From contig CABUFC010000002.1 in assembly GCA_902490735.1 (NCBI GenBank), forward strand, positions 229,393 to 293,392: a DNA stretch of 64,000 bases, in the 5' to 3' direction. A model generated the notes under the pieces. That model was given only the letters and a program-made list of their open reading frames with translations, had not been told where the DNA came from and made no database searches. The position numbers were made by a program, and so were the translations under genes. The first letter of the stretch is position 1; every line of letters begins with the position of its first letter. This stretch comes from an uncultured Oscillospiraceae bacterium (GTDB lineage Bacteria > Bacillota > Clostridia > Oscillospirales > Acutalibacteraceae). Positions 49,519 to 58,762 of this stretch are shown piece by piece.

Positions 49519-50409
49519 CTATTTTTTTCTTTTATCTGTTTTTATTTGCGCAATAATTACGCCCAAAAAAACCATGACACATCCGGCAATCTCAATTGGT
49601 GTTAGTCGCTCGCCTAAAAGTATAAGCCCGGACAATGCTGCAAAAACGCTTTCAAGGCTCATAATAAGCGACGCAACCGAAGCCTCATTAAGCTTTTTTT
49701 GGCCGTATATCTGCAATGTATATGCAATTCCGTTAGACATAATGCCAATAAACAGTATAGGGAATATTGCCTGACTTAAGTTATTTATTCTGTTCTGCTC
49801 GAAAAGCAAAGTGCAAACAAAAGAAAAACAGCTGCCGAAAAATAACTGCCAAGTTGATAGTTTTACCGGATCCGAGCTTTTCATAAAATATTCAACTGAC
49901 AGTATTTGCCCGGCAAATAAAAACGCAGCACCTAAAAGGGCAACGTCTGCCGAAGATAATCCGACATTGCTTTTAACGCAAAGCAAATACATTCCGGGGA
50001 CGGCAAACAATAAACTGATTAAAAGTGTAAAATTGGGCTTTTTCTTAAAAAATATCGAAAAAATAGGCACAATAATTATATAAAGAGCGGTAATAAATCC
50101 GGCCTTTCCGGCTGCGGATTCTTCCGGCGAATACATACTTATTCCAAACTGCTGACAGGCGCTTGCGGCAAAAATGAAAAACCCGCAAACGCTGCCTCCA
50201 AAAATGTCTTTTTTATTAAACTTGCAATCCCTTTTAATCGCTAAAAAAGCGAAAAGGCATATTGCGCCCAGCATCATCCTTATAGTATTAAGCGCAAAAG
50301 GCTTTACGCTTTGCGCCGCCATTACTTGATACGAAAAAGTGAAACCCCAAATAAGTGCAGTTAAAAATAAAATAATCGCACCGTATGATTTACCGCTTAA
50401 TTTTGCCAT
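49519..50409 (-). CDS. EamA/DMT-family transporter
   Basis: A 296-residue protein with about ten membrane helices in two EamA repeats (IILFLTALIWGFTFSYQVMAAQSVKPFALNTIRMMLGA and, at the end, SLIMSLESVFAALSGLILLGERLTPIEIAGCVMVFLGVIIAQ). DMT proteins export or import small metabolites; the substrate is unknown. It follows a lipoprotein gene by ten bases. Confidence 0.92.
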   Translation of the reverse strand: MAKLSGKSYGAIILFLTALIWGFTFSYQVMAAQSVKPFALNTIRMMLGAICLFAFLAIKRDCKFNKKDIFGGSVCGFFIFAASACQQFGISMYSPEESAAGKAGFITALYIIIVPIFSIFFKKKPNFTLLISLLFAVPGMYLLCVKSNVGLSSADVALLGAAFLFAGQILSVEYFMKSSDPVKLSTWQLFFGSCFSFVCTLLFEQNRINNLSQAIFPILFIGIMSNGIAYTLQIYGQKKLNEASVASLIMSLESVFAALSGLILLGERLTPIEIAGCVMVFLGVIIAQIKTDKRKK

Positions 50410-50419
50410 TATTTACTCC

Positions 50420-50914
50420 TTAATCTGCACTTGCATTTTTTAGATAATTGTAATTGTATTCGCCTGAAATTTTTACGATTTCAATTCCTTTGTCTTCTGC
50501 GATATTTACGGGATTCAGGTTTACATACGTGTCAAAACTTGTTTTTAAGCGAAACTCAAAACTTTTATATGTGCTTACAGTAAGCTTTGAAAACTGGATT
50601 TGGCACGAACCTTCAGGCGCAAGAGTATAATCTAAAATCTCGTAATTGTCAAATCCTGCCGCCTTATATTCAACATTTACAAAGTTAGTATCCGTGTTGT
50701 TTACTATTGTAAAAGTAATAGGTTCCAGCCCGTCGGTAAGAACATTCCAAATTTTGCCGCTATTCGATGTGTTAACAGACGATGTTTCGTTAGAATTGGT
50801 TGAAGAATAATAGGTTGCACTTCCGGTTATCGTGATGTTATCGTGCGCGCATCCTGAAAGCACAAAGACCAAAATCATAAATAAAATAAAAGCTTTAAAA
50901 GAAATATTTTTCAT
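50420..50914 (-). CDS. Hypothetical lipoprotein
   Basis: A 164-residue protein with signal peptide and lipobox LSGC. After a Ser/Asn-rich linker the remainder reads like one beta-sandwich (ITFTIVNNTDTNFVNVEYKAAGFDNYEILDYTLAPEGSCQIQFSKL). I recognise no family. It sits before the DMT transporter and is divergent from uppP. Confidence 0.65.
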   Translation of the reverse strand: MKNISFKAFILFMILVFVLSGCAHDNITITGSATYYSSTNSNETSSVNTSNSGKIWNVLTDGLEPITFTIVNNTDTNFVNVEYKAAGFDNYEILDYTLAPEGSCQIQFSKLTVSTYKSFEFRLKTSFDTYVNLNPVNIAEDKGIEIVKISGEYNYNYLKNASAD

Positions 50915-51017
50915 ACTGTCCTCCGTATTTTCAATAAAATAATAACATATTTTTAAGATTTTTGCTATACATTTATATGAATTTATGTTAAACTATGGAA
51001 ACAGGAGGAGTAAACTT

Positions 51018-51857
51018 ATGTTGGATTTTTTATTTTCTATAATTTACGGAATAATTGAAGGTATTACCGAATGGCTTCCCATAAGCAGTACGGGGCATTT
51101 GATTTTAGCCGAGGATTTAATTCCTTTTAAGAACGTGTCCGAAGGCTTTTTTTCTATGTTTGAGGTTGTAATTCAACTCGGTGCAATTTTAGCGGTTATA
51201 TTTCTTTTTTGGAATAAACTTTGGCCGTTCAAATCAAAAACAAGCAACTCTGCGTCAATAATTAAACCGCAATCCATTCAGCTGTGGCTAAAAGTAATTG
51301 TAGCTACTATTCCTGCCGCAATACTCGGATTATTACTTGATGACTGGCTTGATGAGCACCTTTATAACAAAATCACAGTTGCTGTTATGCTTATTGTGTA
51401 CGGCGTTATTTTTATTGTTGTTGAACGCTATAATAAAAATCGTACAAGTGCAGTTGATAAATTGCCGGCGCTTAATTATAAAACGGCTGTTTTAATAGGT
51501 TGTTTCCAGGTGCTTGCGTTAATTCCGGGCACTTCGCGTTCGGGCGCTACAATTCTCGGTGCAATAATTCTTGGTTGTTCAAGACCGGTAGCGGCGGAAT
51601 TCAGCTTTTTTCTGGCAATTCCAACAATGTTCGGCGCGAGCTTTTTAAAAATTGTCAAATATTTACAAGACTTTAGTTTTACCGGTTTTGAAGTGTTTAT
51701 TTTACTGGTTGGCATGATTGTATCGTTTGTGGTTTCAGTTTTTGCTATAAAAGCGCTGATGAATTATGTCAAGAAAAAGGATTTTTCATTCTTTGGTTAT
51801 TATCGCATAGCATTAGGTATACTGGTACTCGCTTTAACACCGGTACTCGGTGCATAG
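51018..51857 (+). CDS. uppP: Undecaprenyl-diphosphatase UppP (BacA)
   Basis: About 279 residues from ATG 51018, behind AGGAGGAG; the frame is open further upstream but without a site. The motif GIIEGITEWLPISSTGHLILAED and the second PGTSRSGATILGAIILG (catalytic Glu, His, Ser, Arg) are intact, with about eight membrane helices. It recycles undecaprenyl pyrophosphate for wall synthesis and gives basal bacitracin tolerance. Confidence 0.95.
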   Translation: MLDFLFSIIYGIIEGITEWLPISSTGHLILAEDLIPFKNVSEGFFSMFEVVIQLGAILAVIFLFWNKLWPFKSKTSNSASIIKPQSIQLWLKVIVATIPAAILGLLLDDWLDEHLYNKITVAVMLIVYGVIFIVVERYNKNRTSAVDKLPALNYKTAVLIGCFQVLALIPGTSRSGATILGAIILGCSRPVAAEFSFFLAIPTMFGASFLKIVKYLQDFSFTGFEVFILLVGMIVSFVVSVFAIKALMNYVKKKDFSFFGYYRIALGILVLALTPVLGA

Positions 51858-51867
51858 TAAATAATGC

Positions 51868-51896
51868 TTGACTAAATTTAAAGTATTTGTTATAAT
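51868..51896 (+). promoter_or_regulatory. Promoter of rpsF-ssb-rpsR
   Basis: TTGACT at 51868-51873 and TATAAT at 51891-51896, spacing 17. About 60 bases of leader follow with GGCTA/TAGCTCC and AGGCAAGG-type short inverted repeats; I cannot assign a known S6-S18 leader. Confidence 0.8.
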
Positions 51897-51965
51897 AATA
51901 AGGCTATATAAATAGCTCCTTGCCTTTAATTAGGCCATTTTGTCCAGAAGGAGGTGCGACAAACG

Positions 51966-52247
51966 ATGACAGCCAAATACGAAGCGATGTTGATTTTTTC
52001 TTTAGCCGACGGTGAAGACGCTGTTAAGGTATTAACCGAAAAATTCAAATCACTAATCGAAAAACACGGCACTGTCGAGAATGTCGATGAATGGGGTAAA
52101 CGTAAGCTTGCTTATCCTATTGAAGACGAAACAGACGGATATTACGTGCTTTATAATTTTGAAAGTGAAGGAAGCTTCCCGGCAGAACTTGAGCGTATTG
52201 CAAAAATTACCGACGGTACGCTTAGAGCTATGACCATCAGGAAGTAG
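51966..52247 (+). CDS. rpsF: 30S ribosomal protein S6
   Basis: A 93-residue protein: KYEAMLIFSLADGEDAVKVLTEKFKSLIEKHGTVENVDEWGKRKLAYPIEDETDGYYVLYNF is standard S6. I use ATG 51966 behind AAGGAGGTG. It pairs with S18 on the platform. Operon rpsF-ssb-rpsR as in other Firmicutes. Confidence 0.97.
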   Translation: MTAKYEAMLIFSLADGEDAVKVLTEKFKSLIEKHGTVENVDEWGKRKLAYPIEDETDGYYVLYNFESEGSFPAELERIAKITDGTLRAMTIRK

Positions 52248-52257
52248 GAGGGTTAAC

Positions 52258-52677
52258 ATGATTAATGTTGTAGTATTAACCGGCAGACTTACTGCAGACC
52301 CCGAATTAAAAACAACCTCTTCGGGTATCAGCGTATGCAGCTTTTCGATAGCGGTAGAACGCAGATATCGTTCAGGTGAAGAAAGACAAGTCGATTTTAT
52401 TAATATTGTGGCTTGGCGTGCAAGCGCAGAGTTTGTATCTAAATACTTTAAAAAAGGCCAAATGATTGCTGTCGAAGGATCTTTGCAGTCCCGCAGATAT
52501 ACCGATAAAGACGGTCATAATCGCACGGCGTATGAAGTAGTTGCAAGTAATGTACAGTTTGCAGATTTTAAGAGCAATTCATCTTCCGGAAACGAAGATG
52601 CAGCCCCGGTATTTAATAATTCTGCCGAGAGTGACTTTGTCGAACTGAGCGGCAGCGATGATGATTTGCCGTTCTAA
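52258..52677 (+). CDS. ssb: Single-stranded DNA-binding protein
   Basis: A 139-residue SSB: MINVVVLTGRLTADPELKTTSSGISVCSFSIAVERRY, FINIVAWRASAEFVSKYFKKGQMIAVEGSLQSRRY, and the acidic tip DDDLPF that recruits repair proteins. It coats ssDNA in replication and repair. Placed between rpsF and rpsR. Confidence 0.98.
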   Translation: MINVVVLTGRLTADPELKTTSSGISVCSFSIAVERRYRSGEERQVDFINIVAWRASAEFVSKYFKKGQMIAVEGSLQSRRYTDKDGHNRTAYEVVASNVQFADFKSNSSSGNEDAAPVFNNSAESDFVELSGSDDDLPF

Positions 52678-52697
52678 CTATAGAAAGGAAATTCTTT

Positions 52698-52937
52698 ATG
52701 GATAAGAACGATAGAGCGGTACGCAGAAAACCCAGAAAAAAAGTATGTCAATTCTGCGCCGACCGTATAGAAGAAATAGATTACAAGGATGTAGCAAGAC
52801 TTCGCAAGTTTGTTTCTGAGAGAGCAAAAATTTTGCCTCGCAGAGTTACAGGAACCTGCGCAAAGCATCAACGCTCTTTGACAACAGCTATCAAGCGTGC
52901 GCGCCAGGTGGCACTGTTGCCATATGTTAGTGACTAA
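52698..52937 (+). CDS. rpsR: 30S ribosomal protein S18
   Basis: A 79-residue protein: KKVCQFCADRIEEIDYKDVARLRKFVSERAKILPRRVTGTCAKHQRSLTTAIKRARQVALLPYV. It keeps three cysteines including CxxC, so it is a zinc-capable (C+ type) S18. GAAAGGAAA precedes the ATG. Confidence 0.97.
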   Translation: MDKNDRAVRRKPRKKVCQFCADRIEEIDYKDVARLRKFVSERAKILPRRVTGTCAKHQRSLTTAIKRARQVALLPYVSD

Positions 52938-52962
52938 AAAGCGGCTTATGCCCGCTTTTTTT
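52936..52962 (+). terminator. rpsR terminator
   Basis: Stem AAAAAGCGG/CCGCTTTTT with a 7-base loop and T tract. Confidence 0.88.
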
Positions 52963-52963
52963 G

Positions 52964-52992
52964 TTTACATTTAAGCTTTGATATGATACAAT
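52964..52992 (+). promoter_or_regulatory. Promoter of mscL
   Basis: TTTACA at 52964-52969 and TACAAT at 52987-52992 with a 17-base spacer. Confidence 0.65.
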
Positions 52993-53019
52993 AGGGATAA
53001 GTTGAAAGGGGAATTTTAG

Positions 53020-53415
53020 ATGAAACAGTTTTTTAAAGATTTTAAAGAGTTTGCAACAAAAGGCAACATAATCGATATGTCGGTCGGCGTTATTATCGGC
53101 GGCGCGTTCGGCAAAATCGTTGCAAGTCTTGTAGACGATATTCTTATGCCTTTAATAGGAATTATCGTAGGTGGCATTGATTTTACAGACTTAAGTGTTA
53201 AAGTTGGAACCGCAACACTTGCATACGGTAATTTTATTCAACAAGTAATTGACTTTTTAATTATAGCTCTCTGCGTATTCTTAGTGTTAAAAGGAATTAT
53301 GAAGCTTAAAAACCTCAAAAAACATGAAGAAGAAGCGGCTGCTGAAGAAGCCCCTGCAAAAGAGCCTAATACCGTACTTTTAGAAGAAATACGCGACCTT
53401 TTAAAAAACAAATAA
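53020..53415 (+). CDS. mscL: Large-conductance mechanosensitive channel
   Basis: A 131-residue MscL: KDFKEFATKGNIIDMSVGVIIGGAFGKIVASLVDDILMPLIGIIVGGIDF (pore helix TM1) and a second helix QVIDFLIIALCVFLVLKGIM, then a charged C-terminal bundle. It opens on membrane tension to release solutes in hypo-osmotic shock. Confidence 0.97.
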   Translation: MKQFFKDFKEFATKGNIIDMSVGVIIGGAFGKIVASLVDDILMPLIGIIVGGIDFTDLSVKVGTATLAYGNFIQQVIDFLIIALCVFLVLKGIMKLKNLKKHEEEAAAEEAPAKEPNTVLLEEIRDLLKNK

Positions 53416-53422
53416 ATAAACC

Positions 53423-53445
53423 GGCCGCGCAAAGCGGCCTTTTTT
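53423..53445 (+). terminator. mscL terminator abutting hemZ
   Basis: Stem GGCCGC/GCGGCC with loop GCAAA and T6; the hemZ ATG follows three bases after the T tract. Confidence 0.88.
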
Positions 53446-53448
53446 AAT

Positions 53449-54867
53449 ATGACAGTATTTTTAGATAATAAAAACTATTATTATGAAACCGAAAAACTCA
53501 TTCGTTTGTTTTTTCCGTTTGAACAAGTTTTGTTTAACGACACTGCGCCGTCGAACAGAACTGTTTTGGTACGCGAGGCTTTCAATAAAACATTTGTTAC
53601 GGTAAACTTAAATGATAAAATGTTTGAAGCTGCGACAGAAGGCACAGATGAGCACTCGTTTTTAAAGATTTTGTTCCTATGTTTTGTTAAACTTACAGGT
53701 TATAAACCGGAATGGGGAATGCTTACCGGAATAAGGCCTGTGCGCCTGTATCTTAAAAACAAAAGTATAAGCGAACAGCATGCCGACAAGGTTTTTTCGG
53801 AGGATTTTTATGTATCCGATAAAAAGCTTAATCTTTTAAAACAAATAGCCGATATTGAAGAGCCGGTTATTGCCGCTTCAAAGCCCAATTCCGTAAGCAT
53901 TTATATTTCAGTTCCTTTTTGTCCGTCGCGCTGTGATTATTGCTCGTTTGTTTCCGAATCTACCGAGCGTGCGCTTGAATTAATGCCGGAATATGTTGAA
54001 TTTCTATGCAAAGAAATTGCGGTTACAAAAGAAATTGTAAATAATTTAGGTCTAAAATTAGAATCTTTATATATGGGCGGAGGCACGCCTACAACATTGT
54101 CTGCTAAAAATCTTGATAAAGTTTTGTCTGCATTAAGCAATAGCTTTAATATAAAAAATTTAGAGTTTACCGTAGAAGCAGGCAGGCCAGACACTATTTC
54201 TTTAGATAAACTTAATGTTATTCGTAATTTTGCATCGCGCATATGTATAAATCCGCAAAGCTTAAACGACAACGTATTAAAAGCATGCCGTCGCAAGCAT
54301 AGCGTTAAAGATTTTTTAAATGCGCTTAATATGGCGCAAAACGCCGGATTTAAAAATATTAACTGCGACCTTATAGCAGGGCTTCCGGAAGATAATATCG
54401 TAAGCTTTTCAAAAAGCGTGGATGATCTTACTAAGTTAGATGTAAGCGGAATTACGGTGCATACACTGTCTTATAAAAGGGCGGCAAATATTTATAAGGA
54501 CGCCAAAAACAATATATCCGATTGCCGCGATATTTCAGCAATGGTAAACTTAGCCCGGGAAAAACTTACAAGCTCCGGCTTTTTGCCGTATTATTTGTAT
54601 AGACAAAGCAAGGCCCTTGGCAATTTAGAAAACGTAGGGTTCGCAAAAAAAGGTTTTTATAGTGCATATAATATATTTATAATGGATGAAACGCATTCGA
54701 TTTTAGGTATCGGAGCGGGAGCAGTAACAAAGCTTCGCGGATATAATAGTATGGATATTGAAAGAATATATAACTATAAATATCCATTTGAATATATAAG
54801 TGGATTTGATGAAATGATCCGCCGCAAAAATCGGATAGAGGAGTTTTATAATATTGACAATCAATGA
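53449..54867 (+). CDS. hemZ: Coproporphyrinogen III dehydrogenase-like radical SAM protein HemZ
   Basis: A 472-residue HemZ: an N-terminal domain of about 150 residues, then the radical-SAM core SIYISVPFCPSRCDYCSF, YMGGGTPTTLS, INPQSLNDNVL and CDLIAGLPEDN. HemZ proteins are annotated as oxygen-independent coproporphyrinogen enzymes, though the reaction is not proven for all. No Shine-Dalgarno sequence is present between the mscL terminator and the ATG, so translation start and transcription both need explanation. Its end overlaps the kinase gene by 14 bases. Confidence 0.88.
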   Translation: MTVFLDNKNYYYETEKLIRLFFPFEQVLFNDTAPSNRTVLVREAFNKTFVTVNLNDKMFEAATEGTDEHSFLKILFLCFVKLTGYKPEWGMLTGIRPVRLYLKNKSISEQHADKVFSEDFYVSDKKLNLLKQIADIEEPVIAASKPNSVSIYISVPFCPSRCDYCSFVSESTERALELMPEYVEFLCKEIAVTKEIVNNLGLKLESLYMGGGTPTTLSAKNLDKVLSALSNSFNIKNLEFTVEAGRPDTISLDKLNVIRNFASRICINPQSLNDNVLKACRRKHSVKDFLNALNMAQNAGFKNINCDLIAGLPEDNIVSFSKSVDDLTKLDVSGITVHTLSYKRAANIYKDAKNNISDCRDISAMVNLAREKLTSSGFLPYYLYRQSKALGNLENVGFAKKGFYSAYNIFIMDETHSILGIGAGAVTKLRGYNSMDIERIYNYKYPFEYISGFDEMIRRKNRIEEFYNIDNQ

Positions 54868-55756
54868 AATAATAAACTTTGCACGAAATCCAAAAGACTT
54901 TATTGAAAAAACCGAACAGGATTTTTCAAACAAGGTCAAAATGCTTGCGGCCGATATTATATCCGATAAGAAAAACAAGATAGTTTTGGTTGCGGGGCCT
55001 TCGGCTGCCGGCAAAACTACAACTTCGTTGCTTTTGCAAAATGCGCTTAAAAAAGCCGGGCACCCGTCAAGCACAGTATCTTTAGATAATTTCTATGGCG
55101 GCGATCACGAAAAGCCGACTCTTCCCGACGGACGTCCCGATTTTGAATCGGTTTATTCGTTAGACCTTAACGCTTTAGAAAGCTTTTTTAGCGCTATTTT
55201 ATCGAAAAATAAGGCGCAAATGCCGGTATTCGATTTTTTAAAACATAAAAGAAGCAGTAACACAAAGCTTATAGATTTAAGCCGCGAAGGTATATTAATT
55301 GTTGAAGGACTTCATGCGTTAAACCCAGTAATTACACAAAATCTTTTAAGTGATAATCTGTTTAAAATTTATATAAGTATTAACGCTTCTATTTATGATG
55401 ATGAAAATAACGAGCTTCTCTCAAGCAGGCAAATAAGACTTGCAAGAAGACTTTCGCGTGATGCTGTCTACCGCGCTTCGGACGCTTTTAATACCCTTCA
55501 TCTGTGGACGGCCGTGGTTCGCGGGGAAGAGCAATATCTGTACAAATTTAAATCTTCTGCAGATGTCGTTTTTTCTACTATTCATTATTATGAGCCATGT
55601 ATTTTTAAAAAACGGGTGTGTAGCCTATTAAAGGATTTGCCCAAAAATGCTGAAAACTATGAATATGCCATGCAGCTTAACGATGCGCTGATACGCTTTC
55701 CGGATATAGCTGAAGAAATGATTCCGGAAGCATCGCTTTTGCATGAGTTTTTATAA
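54854..55756 (+). CDS. Uridine-kinase-like nucleoside kinase
   Basis: A 300-residue kinase starting at TTG inside the hemZ end. P-loop VLVAGPSAAGKTTTS, SLDNFYGG (base contact), PVFDFLKHKRSS, ILIVEGLHALNP and RLARRLSRDAVYRASDAFNTL match uridine/cytidine kinase-like proteins of the group often fused to TGS domains; here the kinase stands alone. Substrate nucleoside not determined. Confidence 0.85.
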   Translation: MTINEIINFARNPKDFIEKTEQDFSNKVKMLAADIISDKKNKIVLVAGPSAAGKTTTSLLLQNALKKAGHPSSTVSLDNFYGGDHEKPTLPDGRPDFESVYSLDLNALESFFSAILSKNKAQMPVFDFLKHKRSSNTKLIDLSREGILIVEGLHALNPVITQNLLSDNLFKIYISINASIYDDENNELLSSRQIRLARRLSRDAVYRASDAFNTLHLWTAVVRGEEQYLYKFKSSADVVFSTIHYYEPCIFKKRVCSLLKDLPKNAENYEYAMQLNDALIRFPDIAEEMIPEASLLHEFL

Positions 55757-55812
55757 TGCTTGTGTTTTTAATATATTTATGATAATATTAAATTACTAAG
55801 GAGGCGTTTTTT

Positions 55813-56163
55813 GTGAACGAAAAAATTGAAGAAACCTTAAACAAAGCTAAAGAATATGCCGAAATAGCCTATAAAAAAACCGGCGAAGCAGTAAACCTCG
55901 GGAAACAAAAGATCGAGCTTGCATCGCTTAACAATAAGCTTGACAAAGCCTATCAAGATTTTGGAAAAGCGATTTTTGATGGAACTGCGGTTTATGAAGG
56001 AAATGCCGGCGAAGCGGCTGGGCTTATTCGTGAATTGCAGGTGAAAATCTCCGAACTGGAAACGATTATTTCTGAAAGTAAGAACAAAAAAGTGTGCCCC
56101 GAGTGCGGCAAAAAAATGGCTGATGACGCGGCCTTTTGTCCCTATTGCGGCAAGCAAATGTAA
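55813..56163 (+). CDS. Coiled-coil protein with C-terminal zinc ribbon
   Basis: A 116-residue protein starting at GTG behind AAGGAGG. Residues 1-90 are helical with heptads (KIEETLNKAKEYAEIAYKKTGEAVNLGKQKIEL...IRELQVKISELETII); the end is a double-CxxC zinc ribbon (CPECGKKMADDAAFCPYCGKQM). Such proteins are common and uncharacterised in Firmicutes. The nucleosidase gene starts one base after its stop. Confidence 0.75.
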   Translation: MNEKIEETLNKAKEYAEIAYKKTGEAVNLGKQKIELASLNNKLDKAYQDFGKAIFDGTAVYEGNAGEAAGLIRELQVKISELETIISESKNKKVCPECGKKMADDAAFCPYCGKQM

Positions 56164-56164
56164 A

Positions 56165-56878
56165 ATGGGGAAAACAAGAACTATCGGTATTGTAATTGCC
56201 GATGAAATGGAGTACAAACCCTTTTGCCGTAGTATGAAAGAATATTTAGTTGAAGACTTTTTCTTTTATGGCAAGCCTTGTCAAAAATATATAATAAGCG
56301 ATAAAGACCGAAGTGTAACGGTTTTATCAGTTCTTTCGGGAATTGGTAAAGTAAACGCCGCGACTGTTGGTGCCTTTTTAGCGGATAAGTGTGATATAAT
56401 TATGAATTTCGGACTTTGCGGCGGCATTGCTAAAATTCCACCGCTAAGTATTTTTTTGGCCGAATCGTTTATTGAACACGATTTTGATCTTTCGGCTTTA
56501 GGCAGAAAAAAAGCCGAAAAGCCGAACGGCGACTATATCACTTTTTCGGATAGTAATCTTAACGAAATAATTAAATCTATTGTTCCGGTAACTTCCGGCA
56601 GAATAGCTTCTGGAGATTATTTCGTTTGTGACAAAAAGACCTGTGCGTTTTTATCGGACGAGCTTTTATCAGTTGCATGCGATATGGAGGCTGCGGCCGT
56701 GGCATACGCTGCAAAGCTTGCAGGCAAGCGCTTTGTGTGCTTTAAAAAGGTGTCCGATTCGAGCGATGACGCCTCTGCGTGCAAAGAGTATAATGATTTA
56801 AATGAAACCAAAGATGTGCAACTTAGCGAAATAGCAAAACGGTTTATTTTAACTTATTTAACATCTTGCGAATTTTAG
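56165..56878 (+). CDS. MTA/SAH nucleosidase-like phosphorylase-superfamily protein
   Basis: About 237 residues. Features of purine-nucleoside phosphorylase-fold nucleosidases: IGIVIADEMEYKPF, LSGIGKVNAATVGAFLADK, IMNFGLCGGIA, IASGDYFVCDKK, CDMEAAAVAYAAKLAGKRFVCFKKVSDSSDDA (catalytic Asp in the SDSSD region, Glu in MEAA). It hydrolyses methylthioadenosine or SAH, or a related nucleoside. I use ATG 56165, coupled to the previous stop; an earlier in-frame start lies inside the previous gene. Confidence 0.85.
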   Translation: MGKTRTIGIVIADEMEYKPFCRSMKEYLVEDFFFYGKPCQKYIISDKDRSVTVLSVLSGIGKVNAATVGAFLADKCDIIMNFGLCGGIAKIPPLSIFLAESFIEHDFDLSALGRKKAEKPNGDYITFSDSNLNEIIKSIVPVTSGRIASGDYFVCDKKTCAFLSDELLSVACDMEAAAVAYAAKLAGKRFVCFKKVSDSSDDASACKEYNDLNETKDVQLSEIAKRFILTYLTSCEF

Positions 56879-56890
56879 TCTGGAGTTTTT

Positions 56891-58591
56891 ATGGAAGAAA
56901 AAAATAAACAACGTGGCGGTCAAAGTTTTATTTATGGCGCCACTATAATGGTGGTGTCAACCGCCATTGTAAAAGTATTAGGTGCGCTATTTAGAATACC
57001 TTTGGCGGCTTTAATAAAGCCTACCGGTATGGGCTTTTATTCAACTGCATACGATTTATACCTGCCAATTTATGCACTTGCTATGGCTGGACTACCGATA
57101 GCCGTTTCGAGAATTACCGCCGAATACGTTCAAAAAAACAGGTATAATGATGTTCGAAAAACCTTAAAAATGGCAAAGCGCGCATTTTTGGTTACGGGCT
57201 TTTCGGGATTCTTTTTAATGTTGGCAATATCATATCCGTTTGTCGTTATAACCGGCAACGGCGGAGCGCTTCTTGGAATATTTATGATAGCGCCCTCGGT
57301 TTTGTTTTGCTGCATAATGTCGTCTTACCGCGGATATTATGAAGGACTTAGGAATATGTATCCCACCGCCATTTCCACTATTATCGAGGGACTTGGCAAA
57401 CTTATTTTAGGGTATGGGTTAAGCTATCTTGTAATAAAAATTTACGGGGGAGTTACTGAACAAAGTGCGTCTGTTGCAGCAGCAGCGGCTCTTTTAGGTA
57501 TTACGCTTGGTACGGCTTTAGGTGCTTTGTTTTTGGTCTTTCGTCATAAAAAACCTGGTGACGGTATTACTGCCGAAATGCTGGCGTCTTCACCAAGTGC
57601 TGAAGAAGGTAAAATTATAATTAAAAATTTGGTGGCAATTGGTATTCCTGTTGTGTTAGGATCGCTTGTTACAAATATAGCAAGTCTTATTGACGTAACC
57701 ATGGTTCAGCGGCAGCTTTCTTCTGCTGTGCATGCAGCACCGGACGTTTTTAACAATATGTACGGAAGGTTTTTGGCAAGCGAAGACGTTGCACTTAGCG
57801 GCATCCCTAATTATTTATATGGCGTATATAAGGGTTATGCTTTTACGCTTTATAATTTAGTACCGACAATCACATCAGTTATTGGAGTTTCTGCGCTTCC
57901 CGTTCTTGCAATGGCGTGGACAAAACACAACAACGACGAAATTCGCACAAACATTGAAAGCATGGTGCGAGTAACAAGCCTGGTTGCAATGCCATGCGGG
58001 ATTGGCCTTATAGCGCTTGCATATCCCATATTAAACCTTTTATACCACGGTGAAGCAAGCATTGAAATTTCTGCGAAAATACTTCAAATACTCGGGTTTA
58101 CTGCAGTGTTTTCCGGAATAATGTCACCGTTAAACAACATGCTTCAGGCTATCGGTAAACAGTGGGTGCCAATTAGAAATATCGCAGTAGGCGCGCTTCT
58201 TAAAATAGTAATTAATTATTTGCTCGTTGGTATTCCGCAAATAAATATTATAGGCGCGCCGATTGGTACTTTGTGCTGTTACATTTACATTGCGTCGGCA
58301 AACCTTATATGTTTAGTAAAATATTCGGGTGTAAAACCAAAAATATCACGTTCACTTATGCGCCCGTTTTTGGCAGCCCTTTGCTGTGGTGCCGCGGCAT
58401 ATGGAGTTAATGCTTTATTAAGTAAAGTAATTTCTACAAGAATTTCGGTATTAGTTGCAATTTTTGCCGCAGTTTTAGCATATATAGCCGCATTATTTAT
58501 ATTTAAAGCGTTTACAAAAGAAGATCTTATGGCTTTGCCTAAGGGAGATAAACTGGTCGCTTTTTGTGAAAAAATACACTTTTTTAAGTAA
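56891..58591 (+). CDS. SpoVB/MurJ-like lipid flippase (MOP family)
   Basis: A 566-residue protein with about 14 membrane helices. FIYGATIMVVSTAIVKVLGALFRIPLAALIKPTGMGFYSTAYDLYLPIYALAMAGLPIAVSRITAEY is the MVF/SpoVB opening; NPLNNMLQAIGKQW-like SPLNNMLQAIGKQW follows late. These proteins flip lipid-linked sugars; SpoVB acts in spore cortex synthesis and YtgP/MurJ in lipid II flipping. I cannot decide between them. It starts 12 bases after the nucleosidase gene. Confidence 0.88.
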   Translation: MEEKNKQRGGQSFIYGATIMVVSTAIVKVLGALFRIPLAALIKPTGMGFYSTAYDLYLPIYALAMAGLPIAVSRITAEYVQKNRYNDVRKTLKMAKRAFLVTGFSGFFLMLAISYPFVVITGNGGALLGIFMIAPSVLFCCIMSSYRGYYEGLRNMYPTAISTIIEGLGKLILGYGLSYLVIKIYGGVTEQSASVAAAAALLGITLGTALGALFLVFRHKKPGDGITAEMLASSPSAEEGKIIIKNLVAIGIPVVLGSLVTNIASLIDVTMVQRQLSSAVHAAPDVFNNMYGRFLASEDVALSGIPNYLYGVYKGYAFTLYNLVPTITSVIGVSALPVLAMAWTKHNNDEIRTNIESMVRVTSLVAMPCGIGLIALAYPILNLLYHGEASIEISAKILQILGFTAVFSGIMSPLNNMLQAIGKQWVPIRNIAVGALLKIVINYLLVGIPQINIIGAPIGTLCCYIYIASANLICLVKYSGVKPKISRSLMRPFLAALCCGAAAYGVNALLSKVISTRISVLVAIFAAVLAYIAALFIFKAFTKEDLMALPKGDKLVAFCEKIHFFK

Positions 58592-58670
58592 TTTGCAAAA
58601 AAATAACGCGTTTTTTAGTCTAAAATCAAGCGCAAAAAGTAATTATTCACAAAAAATATTAAAAAAACTA

Positions 58671-58699
58671 TTGATTTTAAGTGCAAAATATGGTAGAAT
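58671..58699 (+). promoter_or_regulatory. Promoter of hup
   Basis: TTGATT at 58671-58676 and TAGAAT at 58694-58699 with a 17-base spacer. Confidence 0.65.
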
Positions 58700-58762
58700 C
58701 TCTTTCAGAAAAACTATTGTTTTTCAACGCAACTGTTCTAATAATTTTTGGAGGAATAATAA

